Assembly (NCBI GenBank): GCA_023423715.1
Contig: JAFAFC010000009.1
Span: forward strand, 1 to 42,405
Source: Bacteroidota bacterium
Lineage (GTDB): Bacteria; Bacteroidota; Bacteroidia; Flavobacteriales; Weeksellaceae
Reading direction: 5' to 3'
DNA length: 42,405 nt
Below, piece after piece: positions 15,296-24,387 of this stretch (the stretch's first letter is position 1; each line of letters starts with the position of its first letter). The position numbers and the translations under genes were made by a program. The notes beneath the pieces were generated by a model. The model was not told the DNA's origin, made no database searches, and worked only from the letters and a program-made list of their open reading frames with translations.

Positions 15296-17308
15296 CTATG
15301 CTTCAACAAAATACATTTCCTGTTCGCCTTTTCCTTTCACGGAAATCTTTCCGCGATAAATCGTTTGGAAGTCGTCTTTTACCAATTCGTATGTATTTTT
15401 TGAAATATTGATTTTTCCTTTTTCGCCCGCTTGTTCCATTCTCGCCGCCGTATTTACGGTATCGCCCCAAATGTCGTAAGCGAATTTCTTAACGCCAATA
15501 ATTCCCGCAATCAAAGAACCTGAATTAATTCCGATCCTGATATCCAATGCATGCTGACTTTCTTTTTTTCGATTTTCAATAAAATTAAGAATATCAATAG
15601 CAGCTAAAATGGCATTTTGAGCATGTCTAGGATCTTCTTGTGGCAATCCACTTACCGACAAATACGCATCGCCAATGGTTTTTATTTTCTCTAAATTATG
15701 TTTTTCCATGATCATATCAAATGCGGTAAAACATTCATTTAATTCCTTCAACATGGCTTCTGGGCCAATTTCTTCTGATTTTCGTGTGAAACTCACAAAA
15801 TCGGTAAACAAAACCGAAACTTCATCGTAATAATGTGCCTTTGAACTTCCCTTTTCTTTAAGCTCTTCTGCGACTTCTTGCGGCAAAATATTTAATAATA
15901 AATTCTCGGATTTTTGTCTTTCTAATCGCAATTCTGCCGTTCTATCCTCCACTTTTCTTTCAAGAATTTCATTTTGATTTTGAAGAATACTTTGCTTTTC
16001 TTGTTCTTGTTGTATTGTTAAATCTGAAAGACGATTGACCTCCACCAATTGTTTAGTTAAACCAGTATTGGTTGCTGCAAATTGCCATCCTAAATATGCC
16101 GAAATCGAAATTGGAAAACTAAACAAAATCAAAAAAAGGACATACTTGAAATTAACGCCAAGAAAACCCGATTGAACACTGTAATTTCCACCTCCTAAAA
16201 TAATACCTATGATAAAAATAACTATAACCGAAAAGAAAACAAGGATTCCACCGCCAACAATAAAAGCGGATTTTTCTTTCCTCAGCATCGCTCGAACAAT
16301 TAGAATAAAAGATTCGAAGCCTACAAAAACCATATATGAAATGAGAATTACACCTGACCAATTGGTTTCTTTAAAAACCAAGAGACAAATGATTCCGATA
16401 ACAGGAAAAATGGATGATATATAAAACCGACGGATTTTTTTACCAAAAAGTGAATTGACAAATGCAGTTAAAGAAAAACAAAATGCTATAAAACTTACAT
16501 AAAACCAAAAAACATAATCCTCAACTTTATTTGGATCTTCGATTTGATAAAATAAGCCAACCAAATAGCTCATCACAGCTATAGAAAGGTTGTATATCCC
16601 AAAATATAAATTGTAAATCGCTTTACGATAAAATAAAAAAAGTAATAAATGGATAAAGCCTAATGCCAAGAAGATTCCTGAAATAAGCATGGTAAATGAG
16701 AAAAAACTTTTGTTTTGTTTCATTTTTTCAGCCACACGCTCATTCGCATCATTAAAAAACATGGAAAAACCACTCCCGAAATTTACAAAAGAGCTTTTTT
16801 CATCATTGTTCACCTCCTGAAAACGAACAGCGACAACGTGGGTTAACGTATCCGAAATCGTTATAATCTTAGGTACGATTTTTCTGATTTGATACACGGG
16901 TTTCATAGAGTCAACTTTGCCCAGAGTTTCAAACTTTTTTCCATCTAAATAAATTTCTGATGCGCCGTTTTGGTTTACTTCAAGAGTAATTGGCTTACTC
17001 GCCATCGAAGGTGTTAATTTGAAATAGTAACGCAACCAATATATTTTTGGAAGTGTATCCGATTCTTCATCCGATAGATACTTCCAAGAACTATCATCAA
17101 AATCTGTCTTTGCATATTCTGGACGATCATCTGGATTATACTTCCAAACCTTTTCTTTCAGCATTGCTGCCCATTCATTATTGACAGAACCGTCTATAAT
17201 TTCAGGTTTATCTTTATTGTTTTGTGCAAAAACAAAACCCTGAAAAAGAAGCATTAACACCATAATACTTCCTTTAAAAAATCTATAAAATCCGAATGTT
17301 CTTTCCAA
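15296..17308 (-). CDS. 7TM-sensor class III adenylate/guanylate cyclase
   Basis: This 670-residue protein has, in order, a signal peptide (about 1-28), a beta-sandwich periplasmic domain (about 50-165, of the type that precedes 7TMR-DISM domains), about seven membrane helices (205-405), a coiled-coil linker (425-475) and a class III cyclase domain (about 490-668). Catalytic residues are visible: metal Asp503 and Asp547, base-selecting Lys543 and Asp612, and transition-state Asn619 and Arg623. The Lys/Asp pair favours ATP, so cAMP is the likely product. It starts 21 bases after the TPR-cyclase stop and is followed by the HD gene. The last 63 residues are almost identical to those of its neighbour. 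Confidence 0.92.
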   Translation of the reverse strand: MERTFGFYRFFKGSIMVLMLLFQGFVFAQNNKDKPEIIDGSVNNEWAAMLKEKVWKYNPDDRPEYAKTDFDDSSWKYLSDEESDTLPKIYWLRYYFKLTPSMASKPITLEVNQNGASEIYLDGKKFETLGKVDSMKPVYQIRKIVPKIITISDTLTHVVAVRFQEVNNDEKSSFVNFGSGFSMFFNDANERVAEKMKQNKSFFSFTMLISGIFLALGFIHLLLFLFYRKAIYNLYFGIYNLSIAVMSYLVGLFYQIEDPNKVEDYVFWFYVSFIAFCFSLTAFVNSLFGKKIRRFYISSIFPVIGIICLLVFKETNWSGVILISYMVFVGFESFILIVRAMLRKEKSAFIVGGGILVFFSVIVIFIIGIILGGGNYSVQSGFLGVNFKYVLFLILFSFPISISAYLGWQFAATNTGLTKQLVEVNRLSDLTIQQEQEKQSILQNQNEILERKVEDRTAELRLERQKSENLLLNILPQEVAEELKEKGSSKAHYYDEVSVLFTDFVSFTRKSEEIGPEAMLKELNECFTAFDMIMEKHNLEKIKTIGDAYLSVSGLPQEDPRHAQNAILAAIDILNFIENRKKESQHALDIRIGINSGSLIAGIIGVKKFAYDIWGDTVNTAARMEQAGEKGKINISKNTYELVKDDFQTIYRGKISVKGKGEQEMYFVEA

Positions 17309-17329
17309 AATTGTAAATCAAAAAATAAA

Positions 17330-19675
17330 TTAAGCTTTTTCTACAAAATACATTTCCTGCTCGCCTTTTCCTTTTACAGAAATCTTCCCACGATACGTGG
17401 TTACGAAATCGTCTTTTACCAATTCGTACGTATTTTTTGAAATATTGATTTTTCCTTTTTCACCCGCTTGTTCCATTCGCGCCGCTGTATTTACGGTGTC
17501 GCCCCAAATGTCGTACGCAAATTTCTTCACCCCAACAATTCCCGCAATCACGTGTCCAGAATGAATTCCGATACGCAAATCCAAGGCGTTTGGACTTATT
17601 TTTTTACGTTCTTCGATAAATTTTAGAATTTCTTGACTCGCCGCAATAGCATTTTTAGCGTGATCTTTATTTACAGTTGGTAGTCCGCTCACCGCAAGAT
17701 AGGCATCACCGATGGTTTTGATTTTTTCCAAACCATGTCTGCCCATAATGTTATCAAACTCGGTAAAGCAAACGTTGAGTTCTTCTAATAATTCTTGAAC
17801 ACCAATTTTTTCAGAAGTCGCTGTGAAATTTACAAAATCGGTGAATAAAACCGAAACCTCATCGTAGTATTTCGCATCGGATTTTCCATTTTCCTTAAGC
17901 TCTTGCGCTACTTCTTGCGGAAGAATATTCAACAACAAATCTTCGGATTTCTTTTTCTCCGCCGCGATTTTAATTCCGTCTTTTCGTTTCTGATTGTACG
18001 ACCAACCTGCAAAACCTAAAAGCAGCAAAGCCGTCACAGCGCCTCCAATAGACATATTTCGGATATTCTTCGATTTTGAAAGTTCGGCTTTCGATTCGGC
18101 ATCTTTCTTTTCTTGCTCTGCTTTGGCAACTTTCTTTTCTTGAGCATATTTTAATGCGACAGCTTTTTGCTCTTCATCGTACTTAATGCTAATTTCACGT
18201 CGCTTATGCTCTTCTTCTAACAACAATCTTTGACGTTCTTCTTCTGTCTTAGCCGCAGCTTGCTTTTTGTCAAATTCGTAACGCATAGCTTTTAGTTCCA
18301 ATTCTTTTTGAAGCTGAATCCGTTTTGTTTCTTCTTCGAATCTGATTTTTAATTTTTGTTCCGTTAGAGACCGTTCAGATTGAACCTCTTCAACACCACG
18401 AATATTTTCGGCGCTTATAGTCTCATTTTCAATTTCTTTATACTTTTTATAATATGAAAAAGCCGATTCGTAATCGCCCAACATTTCATCTATTTTAGCA
18501 TAATATTCCCAAGTTTGCTGATCGTACTCCTTATTGTGAACAATTTCTGAAGCTAAAATAGAATTATAGGTATCTTCAATATCTTTTCTTACACTTTTTA
18601 AACTCTCCCTTTTCTCTGCATAATTGTCGAAGTTAATTTTGTCATCTTCAATTTCATCCACTCTTAACATATTCAATTGCTGCTTTGCACGGGCTTTTAC
18701 TTGATACATATCCTTTTCGGGCGCTAATTCGTAAGCTTTTTGTGCATAGTCTCTAGATTGCTTATAGTCTTTATCTTTTTGATAAATCTGAGAAAATAAT
18801 AAATAAAATTTCGGAAAAGCTTGTTTAGTGTCTGCTTTTTTAGTGATGTTAAAAGCATTTGTTGCATATTCTTTAGCTTTGGAAATATTCTTTAATTCTA
18901 AGTAAGCTGAAGAACGCATCATATCTATATCAGACAAAGAAGCCTGATTGCTTGCAGGTAATAATGCCACACTCTTATCTAAAGCTTCAATAGACTTCTG
19001 GTAGTTTTTCATAGCATATTGTACAAATCCAATAAAGTATAATGGTAAATAAGAATTTTCTTTATCATTCTTATTCATATAATCCAAATACATCAAGGCT
19101 CTTTTATATGCTTCTGGAAGTCTATTTTGCATATAGTAGTTAGAAATACTCATTTGATAAATATTGGACATATAACCACTTGGTACTTTTTCTTTTTTCT
19201 CATTTTCAAGCTTTACGATTTGATCTAAAACTTCTCCTGCATCAACTATTTTTCCGTTAACTGCCAAATCCTGTGCTTTGGCCAATAAAGACAAATAATT
19301 ACTAGGTGATTTGTCGGACATCTTAAAATACTCTTGCGCCTCTTGTCGATATTTTTCGGCATTTACTTTATCACCAGATGTTAGATATATCGTATTTATT
19401 GTCATATACAATCGACCAACATCTTCAAATTTTTGATTTTTCTTCAAATAGTCAGCGACCTGTAATGAGCGAACAATTGCGCTGTCATTTTTACCTTCTT
19501 TTAAAAATTGATTAATCATATCAACCTTTAGGTTATTACGACTTTTTTCATCTTTAGCATCTTTAAATTTTTCGCGAAGTTCTGTGATGACATTAGAATC
19601 TTGTGCGTAGGAAAATTGGGTACCTAAAAATGTAAATATAAAGGCGAAGAGAATATGTGCGTATAGATTTTTCAA
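17330..19675 (-). CDS. TPR-containing class III adenylate/guanylate cyclase
   Basis: This 781-residue protein has a signal peptide (1-24), a TPR-rich sensor region (about 60-425), a long charged coiled coil (430-540), one membrane helix (541-558) and a C-terminal class III cyclase domain (about 600-780). The catalytic set is complete: Asp613 and Asp657 for metal, Lys653 and Asp722 for base selection, Asn729 and Arg733. It is therefore predicted to make cAMP. With a signal peptide and one membrane helix, the TPR part should lie outside and the cyclase inside. It is the first gene of the five-gene unit; 76 bases separate it from the tpx terminator upstream. Confidence 0.92.
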   Translation of the reverse strand: MKNLYAHILFAFIFTFLGTQFSYAQDSNVITELREKFKDAKDEKSRNNLKVDMINQFLKEGKNDSAIVRSLQVADYLKKNQKFEDVGRLYMTINTIYLTSGDKVNAEKYRQEAQEYFKMSDKSPSNYLSLLAKAQDLAVNGKIVDAGEVLDQIVKLENEKKEKVPSGYMSNIYQMSISNYYMQNRLPEAYKRALMYLDYMNKNDKENSYLPLYFIGFVQYAMKNYQKSIEALDKSVALLPASNQASLSDIDMMRSSAYLELKNISKAKEYATNAFNITKKADTKQAFPKFYLLFSQIYQKDKDYKQSRDYAQKAYELAPEKDMYQVKARAKQQLNMLRVDEIEDDKINFDNYAEKRESLKSVRKDIEDTYNSILASEIVHNKEYDQQTWEYYAKIDEMLGDYESAFSYYKKYKEIENETISAENIRGVEEVQSERSLTEQKLKIRFEEETKRIQLQKELELKAMRYEFDKKQAAAKTEEERQRLLLEEEHKRREISIKYDEEQKAVALKYAQEKKVAKAEQEKKDAESKAELSKSKNIRNMSIGGAVTALLLLGFAGWSYNQKRKDGIKIAAEKKKSEDLLLNILPQEVAQELKENGKSDAKYYDEVSVLFTDFVNFTATSEKIGVQELLEELNVCFTEFDNIMGRHGLEKIKTIGDAYLAVSGLPTVNKDHAKNAIAASQEILKFIEERKKISPNALDLRIGIHSGHVIAGIVGVKKFAYDIWGDTVNTAARMEQAGEKGKINISKNTYELVKDDFVTTYRGKISVKGKGEQEMYFVEKA

Positions 19676-19751
19676 ACTGTAGTTTTTCTGAAAACAAAAA
19701 TAAAAATTTCAAGCAAGTAGGCACTATATTAATTCAAATAGTTTAAAAAAC

Positions 19752-19786
19752 AAAAAAAAGCATCTTCCCAAAGGAAAGATGCTTTT
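19752..19786 (-). terminator. Terminator of tpx
   Basis: AAAAGCATCTT (19756-19766) pairs with AAGATGCTTTT (19776-19786), and a CC/GG pair lies inside. It is followed on the minus strand by a T run. It separates tpx from the cyclase unit. Confidence 0.85.
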
Positions 19787-19805
19787 ATAAATTTTATGTA
19801 ATCTA

Positions 19806-20303
19806 CTATTTTACAGCCGCTAATGCATCTGCGTAGTTTGGCTCTTGACCAATTTCTGGAACTTGCTCTGTATAAACCACTTTTCCATTCTCGTCCAAAA
19901 CGACAACCGCACGGCTCAAAAGCCCATGAAGTGGCGAATCTTCTAAAGTTACCCCATAATCTTCACCAAAACTTCCTCTAAAATCTGAAAGTACATCAAC
20001 ATTATCAAGACCTTCTGCAGCGCAAAAACGACTCAATGCAAATGGTAAATCACGAGAAACATTAACAACAACTGTATTCTCTAATGACGTTGCATCTTGA
20101 TTAAAATGTCTTGCAGACGCCGCACAAACACCCGTGTCAATACTTGGAAAAATATTCAAAACAACTTTTTTCCCTTGATAATCTGATAGTTTTTTCTCAG
20201 ATAAATCCGAATTAACTAACGTGAACTCTTTTGCTTGCGTACCTACTTCTGGGAGATTTCCAACTGTATGGATAGGATTTCCTTTAAATGTAATATTTGC
20301 CAT
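19806..20303 (-). CDS. tpx: Thiol peroxidase, 2-Cys peroxiredoxin
   Basis: This 165-residue Tpx-class peroxiredoxin reduces H2O2 and alkyl hydroperoxides using thioredoxin. The N-terminus has the family's ITFKGNPIHTVGNLPEVG opening. Peroxidatic Cys60 sits in PSIDTGVCAASARHF and resolving Cys94 in SRFCAAEG. The length and both cysteines are standard. It has its own terminator and lies 106 bases from the pseudouridine synthase upstream. Together with katG it gives this window two independent peroxide-removal enzymes. Confidence 0.96.
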   Translation of the reverse strand: MANITFKGNPIHTVGNLPEVGTQAKEFTLVNSDLSEKKLSDYQGKKVVLNIFPSIDTGVCAASARHFNQDATSLENTVVVNVSRDLPFALSRFCAAEGLDNVDVLSDFRGSFGEDYGVTLEDSPLHGLLSRAVVVLDENGKVVYTEQVPEIGQEPNYADALAAVK

Positions 20304-20409
20304 ATTTTCTTTGTTTTTTAATTGTATAAAAATAAAAAAAGATTCACGAAAAAACTCCTAAATCTTTTGTAAATCTTTGTTAATATGTTGCAGAATTTCG
20401 TGCTAAAAT

Positions 20410-21144
20410 TTATAAACTCGCTTCTTCCGTCTTGCTAGAATCACCAATCAAATCGTTGAGTTCTTTCATCTCCGCTTTCGATAATTCCCTGAATTTACCA
20501 TAAGGAACATCAAGTTGAATACTCATAATTCGGATTCGTTTTAACTTGGTTACTTCGTAATCCAAATATTCGCACATTCTTCGAATTTGACGGTTCAAAC
20601 CTTGTGTTAAAATAATTCGGAACACAAATTTGGAAAGCTGTTCTACTTCACATTTATTGGTCATAGTATCCAAAATCGGAATTCCATTTCCCATTCGCTT
20701 AATAAAACGCTCTGTTATTGGCTTGTCCACCGTAACAATATATTCTTTTTCATGATTATTTCGAGCACGAAGAATTTTATTGACAATATCGCCATCGTTG
20801 GTCATGATAATCAAACCTTCGCTAGCTTTATCTAATCTTCCAACAGGAAAAATTCGTTTTGGATAATTCATATAATCCACGATGTTTTTCTTGACTTTCG
20901 GGTTGGTTGTACATTCAATTCCGACGGGTTTATTTAATGCGATATAAACAAAATCCTCTTTCGGCTCTGTAATTAATTTTCCATCAACCGTAACTTCGTC
21001 ATTGGGGCCAACTTTTGTTCCCATTTCAGGGACTTTCCCGTTAATTTTTACTTTCCCAGCTTCGATTAAACGATCGGCCTCGCGGCGCGAACAAAATCCC
21101 GACTCGCTTAGAAATTTATTTACTCTTTTTAATTGCTCTTCCAT
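20410..21144 (-). CDS. rluF: 23S rRNA pseudouridine synthase, RluF-like
   Basis: This 244-residue protein has an N-terminal S4 RNA-binding domain (about residues 5-52, RVNKFLSESGFCSRREADRL) and an RsuA-family catalytic domain. The active-site Asp105 lies in FPVGRLDKASEGL. The block LTQGLNRQIRRMCEYLDYEV and the stretch HEKEYIVTVDKPIT favour RluF (23S U2604) over RluB or RsuA. The subfamily call is moderately sure and the enzyme class certain. It diverges from icd, with 139 bases between the starts. Confidence 0.9.
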   Translation of the reverse strand: MEEQLKRVNKFLSESGFCSRREADRLIEAGKVKINGKVPEMGTKVGPNDEVTVDGKLITEPKEDFVYIALNKPVGIECTTNPKVKKNIVDYMNYPKRIFPVGRLDKASEGLIIMTNDGDIVNKILRARNNHEKEYIVTVDKPITERFIKRMGNGIPILDTMTNKCEVEQLSKFVFRIILTQGLNRQIRRMCEYLDYEVTKLKRIRIMSIQLDVPYGKFRELSKAEMKELNDLIGDSSKTEEASL

Positions 21145-21201
21145 AATTACGAAACAAAGGTAGCCATAAATCTGTTTTATTGATAAAAAATGATTGCAAC
21201 C

Positions 21202-21244
21202 TTATTCTTAAATCAAGCTCTTTTTTGAATCATTATTCTTAAAT
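21202..21244 (+). repeat. Two 12-base direct repeats upstream of icd
   Basis: TTATTCTTAAAT occurs at 21202-21213 and again at 21233-21244, 31 bases apart start to start (about three helical turns). The second copy overlaps the -7 box of icd. They could be paired operator sites or chance in A+T-rich DNA. Confidence 0.5.
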
Positions 21245-21247
21245 TTG
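21240..21247 (+). promoter_or_regulatory. Candidate icd promoter, -7 box TAAATTTG
   Basis: TAAATTTG matches TAnnTTTG exactly and lies 36 bases before the icd start, predicting a leader of about 30 bases. No well-spaced -33 element is obvious. Confidence 0.5.
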
Positions 21248-21283
21248 TAGAACGTAGAATTTATATAAATTAAATATCATATA

Positions 21284-23503
21284 ATGTCAGGAAAATCAAA
21301 AATCTATTACACCCTTACGGATGAAGCGCCAATGCTGGCAACGCACTCGTTTTTACCTATTGTAAAAGCCTTTACCCATTCTGCAGATATCGAAATTGCC
21401 GTACCGGACATTTCTCTTTCAGGAAGAATTTTGGCTAATTTTCCAGAATTTTTAAAAGAAGATCAGCGTATTGCTGATGCATTAGGCGAGCTTGGACAGT
21501 TGGCAACGCAACCTGATGCAAACATCATTAAGCTTCCGAACATTTCAGCTTCTGTTCCACAGTTGGATGAAGCGATTGCGGAACTTCAAGCTAAAGGTTT
21601 TGCCGTACCAAACTACCCAGCGGAGCCTAAAAATGACGACGAAAAAGCAATTAAAGCAAAATACGCTAAAGTTTTAGGATCTGCTGTAAACCCAGTTTTA
21701 CGTGAAGGAAACTCGGACAGACGTGCTCCAAAAGCGGTAAAAAATTACGCAAAAGCAAATCCTCACAAAATGGGAGATTGGGCTTCGGATAGCAAAACCG
21801 ATGTTGCAAACATGACGGAAGGCGATTTTTACGGAACTGAAACTTCTACTACTCTAGAAAATGCAACAAAATTTAGAATCGTTTTCAAAGGAAATGATGG
21901 TTCTGAACAAGTTTTGAAAGATTTTGCTGCGTTACAAGCGGGTGAAGTTATTGATTCTTCTGTAATGAATCTAAACGCTTTAAAAGCATTTGTGCAAACC
22001 GCAATTCAAGAAGCGAAAGACAAAAACGTACTACTTTCTGCACACTTGAAAGCAACCATGATGAAGGTTTCTGATCCAATTATTTTTGGTGCGATTGTAG
22101 AAACGTACTTCAAAGATGTTTTTGCAAACTATGGTGAACTTTTCAAATCACTAGATATTAACCCGAACAACGGTTTGGCTGATTTATTTGAAAAAATCAA
22201 AGGTCAACCTCAAGAAGCAGAAATTACAACTGCAATCAACGCAGCGATTGAAAATGGACCAAGATTGGCGATGGTAAATTCTGATAAAGGAATTACCAAT
22301 TTCCACGTTCCATCGGATGTTATCGTTGATGCTTCTATGGCGGCTTTAGTTCGTGGTGGCGGAAAAATGTGGAACAAAGATGGTGCAGAAGAAGATACGA
22401 TTGCGATTATTCCAGATCGTTCGTATTCTGGTTTCTATGAAGCGGTTGTGAACGATATGAAAGCAAACGGAAAATTAGATCCAACAACGATGGGATCTGT
22501 TCCAAACGTAGGATTGATGGCTCAAAAAGCGGAAGAATATGGTTCGCACGATAAAACATTCCAAATGACAGCGGACGGAACGGTTGAAGTTCAAGATGAA
22601 GCAGGAAACGTTCTTCTTTCTCAAAAAGTAGAGAACAGCGACATTTTCAGAATGTGTCAAACGAAAGATGCTCCAATTCAAGATTGGGTAAAATTAGCGG
22701 TTAACAGAGCAAGATTGTCTGATACTCCTGCAATTTTCTGGTTAGATAAAGGAAGAGCACACGATAGAGAAATCATCAAAAAAGTAGAAAAATACTTAGC
22801 AGATCACGATACGGCAGGTCTTGACATCCGAATTTTAGATGTTAAAGATGCAATGACGGAAACATTGAAAAGAGCTAGAGAAGGAAAAGATACGATTTCG
22901 GTTTCTGGAAATGTATTGAGAGATTACCTTACCGACCTTTTCCCAATTGTGGAATTAGGAACATCGGCTAAAATGCTTTCCATCGTTCCATTAATGAATG
23001 GTGGTGGTTTGTTCGAAACGGGAGCAGGAGGTTCGGCACCAAAACACATCGAGCAATTCTTAGAAGAAGGTTATTTACGTTGGGATTCTTTAGGAGAGTT
23101 CTTGGCGCTTCAAGCTTCTTTAGAGCATTTAGCACAAACACAGAACAATCCTAAATCTCAAGTTTTAGCGGATGCTTTAGATGAAGCGAATGCGAAATTC
23201 TTAGCAACGGATAAATCTCCAGGAAGAAAGCTTGGAACAATCGATAACCGAGGTTCTCACTTCTATTTGGCGATGTATTGGGCAGAAGCTTTAGGAGCTC
23301 AAACAAAAGACGCGGATATCGCGGCGAAGTTTGCTCCAATTGCAAAAGCATTGCAAGAAAACGAAGCTAAAATCAATGAAGAATTGATCGCTGCACAAGG
23401 AAAAGCGCAAAACATCGATGGTTATTACAGACCTGATGAAAACAAAACTTACGCAGCAATGCGTCCAAGTTTGACATTAGATACGATTATCAACGGAATC
23501 TAA
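21284..23503 (+). CDS. icd: Monomeric NADP-dependent isocitrate dehydrogenase
   Basis: This 739-residue monomeric-type IDH (IDH-II class) oxidatively decarboxylates isocitrate to 2-oxoglutarate in the TCA cycle and makes NADPH. The length fits the roughly 740-residue monomeric class and not the 400-residue dimeric one. Signature stretches include the N-terminal KIYYTLTDEAPMLATHSFLP, PVLREGNSDRRAP, GDFYGTE, VLLSAHLKATMMKVSDPIIFG and the late ENKTYAAMRPS. It stands alone between a divergent pseudouridine synthase and a strong terminator, with its own -7 box. Codon use looks more G-ended than in its neighbours, consistent with high expression. Confidence 0.96.
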   Translation: MSGKSKIYYTLTDEAPMLATHSFLPIVKAFTHSADIEIAVPDISLSGRILANFPEFLKEDQRIADALGELGQLATQPDANIIKLPNISASVPQLDEAIAELQAKGFAVPNYPAEPKNDDEKAIKAKYAKVLGSAVNPVLREGNSDRRAPKAVKNYAKANPHKMGDWASDSKTDVANMTEGDFYGTETSTTLENATKFRIVFKGNDGSEQVLKDFAALQAGEVIDSSVMNLNALKAFVQTAIQEAKDKNVLLSAHLKATMMKVSDPIIFGAIVETYFKDVFANYGELFKSLDINPNNGLADLFEKIKGQPQEAEITTAINAAIENGPRLAMVNSDKGITNFHVPSDVIVDASMAALVRGGGKMWNKDGAEEDTIAIIPDRSYSGFYEAVVNDMKANGKLDPTTMGSVPNVGLMAQKAEEYGSHDKTFQMTADGTVEVQDEAGNVLLSQKVENSDIFRMCQTKDAPIQDWVKLAVNRARLSDTPAIFWLDKGRAHDREIIKKVEKYLADHDTAGLDIRILDVKDAMTETLKRAREGKDTISVSGNVLRDYLTDLFPIVELGTSAKMLSIVPLMNGGGLFETGAGGSAPKHIEQFLEEGYLRWDSLGEFLALQASLEHLAQTQNNPKSQVLADALDEANAKFLATDKSPGRKLGTIDNRGSHFYLAMYWAEALGAQTKDADIAAKFAPIAKALQENEAKINEELIAAQGKAQNIDGYYRPDENKTYAAMRPSLTLDTIINGI

Positions 23504-23522
23504 CCAAACGTATACCAAATCG

Positions 23523-23556
23523 AAAAGGCTCTCAAATTGAGAGCCTTTTCTTTTTT
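23523..23556 (+). terminator. Terminator of icd
   Basis: AAAAGGCTCTCAA and TTGAGAGCCTTTT (within 23523-23548) form a near-perfect 13-pair stem with a T-rich tail to 23556, 20 bases after the icd stop. Confidence 0.9.
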
Positions 23557-23706
23557 AGATCATCATTTGTGTTTTCAGATCGTTTGTGTTTTTGTATCCT
23601 ATGGAACTTGTGTTTTTTGGATATTGCTATCCCATCATTTGTAAGACAAAGATAGCCTGCTTCTCCATTCAACAACAGAAAATGAAATCGATATTTATCG
23701 AATCTC

Positions 23707-23726
23707 TTGTAGATATTTATCTACAA
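23707..23726. repeat. Perfect 9+9 inverted repeat beyond the response-regulator gene
   Basis: TTGTAGATA (23707-23715) and TATCTACAA (23718-23726) are separated by two T. No clear T run follows on the minus strand, so it is not a textbook terminator for the regulator ending at 23749. Apart from this and the icd terminator, the 245-base gap from 23504 holds only three copies of a TTGTGTTTT word and no credible gene. Confidence 0.5.
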
Positions 23727-23748
23727 AAAGACAAGGAGATTGATAAGA

Positions 23749-24384
23749 TTAGTATGAATTGGATTTTAGAAGCTCGATTAATTCGACTAGATTTTCGATT
23801 TCTAATTTCTCGAAAATTCTTTTTTTAACGGTACTTACGGTGTTTTGTTTCAGGTCAAGTTGATTGGCTATTTCTAAATTTCCAAGACCTTGTGCGTAAA
23901 GATTTGCAATTTCTAATTCTCTTTCTGATAACAAAGAAACTGGATTGGTCGATTTAGGGTTTCGAATGGAATTCAGTAATAAAGATTTGGTTTTGTCGGA
24001 AAGGTACTCACCTTCAAAAATAACTTTCTGAATCGCCGTTTTCACTTCCTCTTCTTCTGAAAGTTTGCTTACAAAACCGTTTACACCAGCATTTAGAAAC
24101 TTCAAAGCATAAGTCCCTTCTTCCAAACCGCTGAAAACCAAAATTTTTAAATCCGGTTTTGATTCTTTCAGTTTTGAAATAATGGAAAGACTGTTTCCAT
24201 CGGGGAAATGCGCATCTGTAATCAGAATATCAATAGGAAGCGCTTCAATTTTTTCTTGAACTTGTAGCAACGAATTGGCTTGATTCAACTCACAATTAAT
24301 TTCCAAATCTTCAATAAGAAAAATAACGCCTTGCCTCATCAAACTGTGATCGTCAGCAATTAAAAAAGTGATGGCTTTTTCCAA
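23749..24384 (-). CDS. Response regulator, NarL/LuxR type
   Basis: This 211-residue protein has an N-terminal receiver domain (about residues 5-120) and a C-terminal LuxR-type helix-turn-helix (about 148-208, LLSERELEIANLYAQGLGNLEIANQLDLKQNTVSTVKKRIFEKL). The receiver keeps the acidic pair Asp11-Asp12, the phosphorylation site Asp57 (LITDAHFPDG), Ser85 and Lys107. It starts three bases after the stop of the histidine kinase upstream and is surely co-transcribed with it. It presumably activates or represses genes in response to that kinase. The target genes are unknown. Confidence 0.93.
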   Translation of the reverse strand: MEKAITFLIADDHSLMRQGVIFLIEDLEINCELNQANSLLQVQEKIEALPIDILITDAHFPDGNSLSIISKLKESKPDLKILVFSGLEEGTYALKFLNAGVNGFVSKLSEEEEVKTAIQKVIFEGEYLSDKTKSLLLNSIRNPKSTNPVSLLSERELEIANLYAQGLGNLEIANQLDLKQNTVSTVKKRIFEKLEIENLVELIELLKSNSY

Positions 24385-24387
24385 AAA

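Noticed and set aside
23586..23828. 80-residue plus-strand frame after icd
   Set aside because: It starts with GTG, has no family resemblance and overlaps the 3' end of the response-regulator gene on the other strand.
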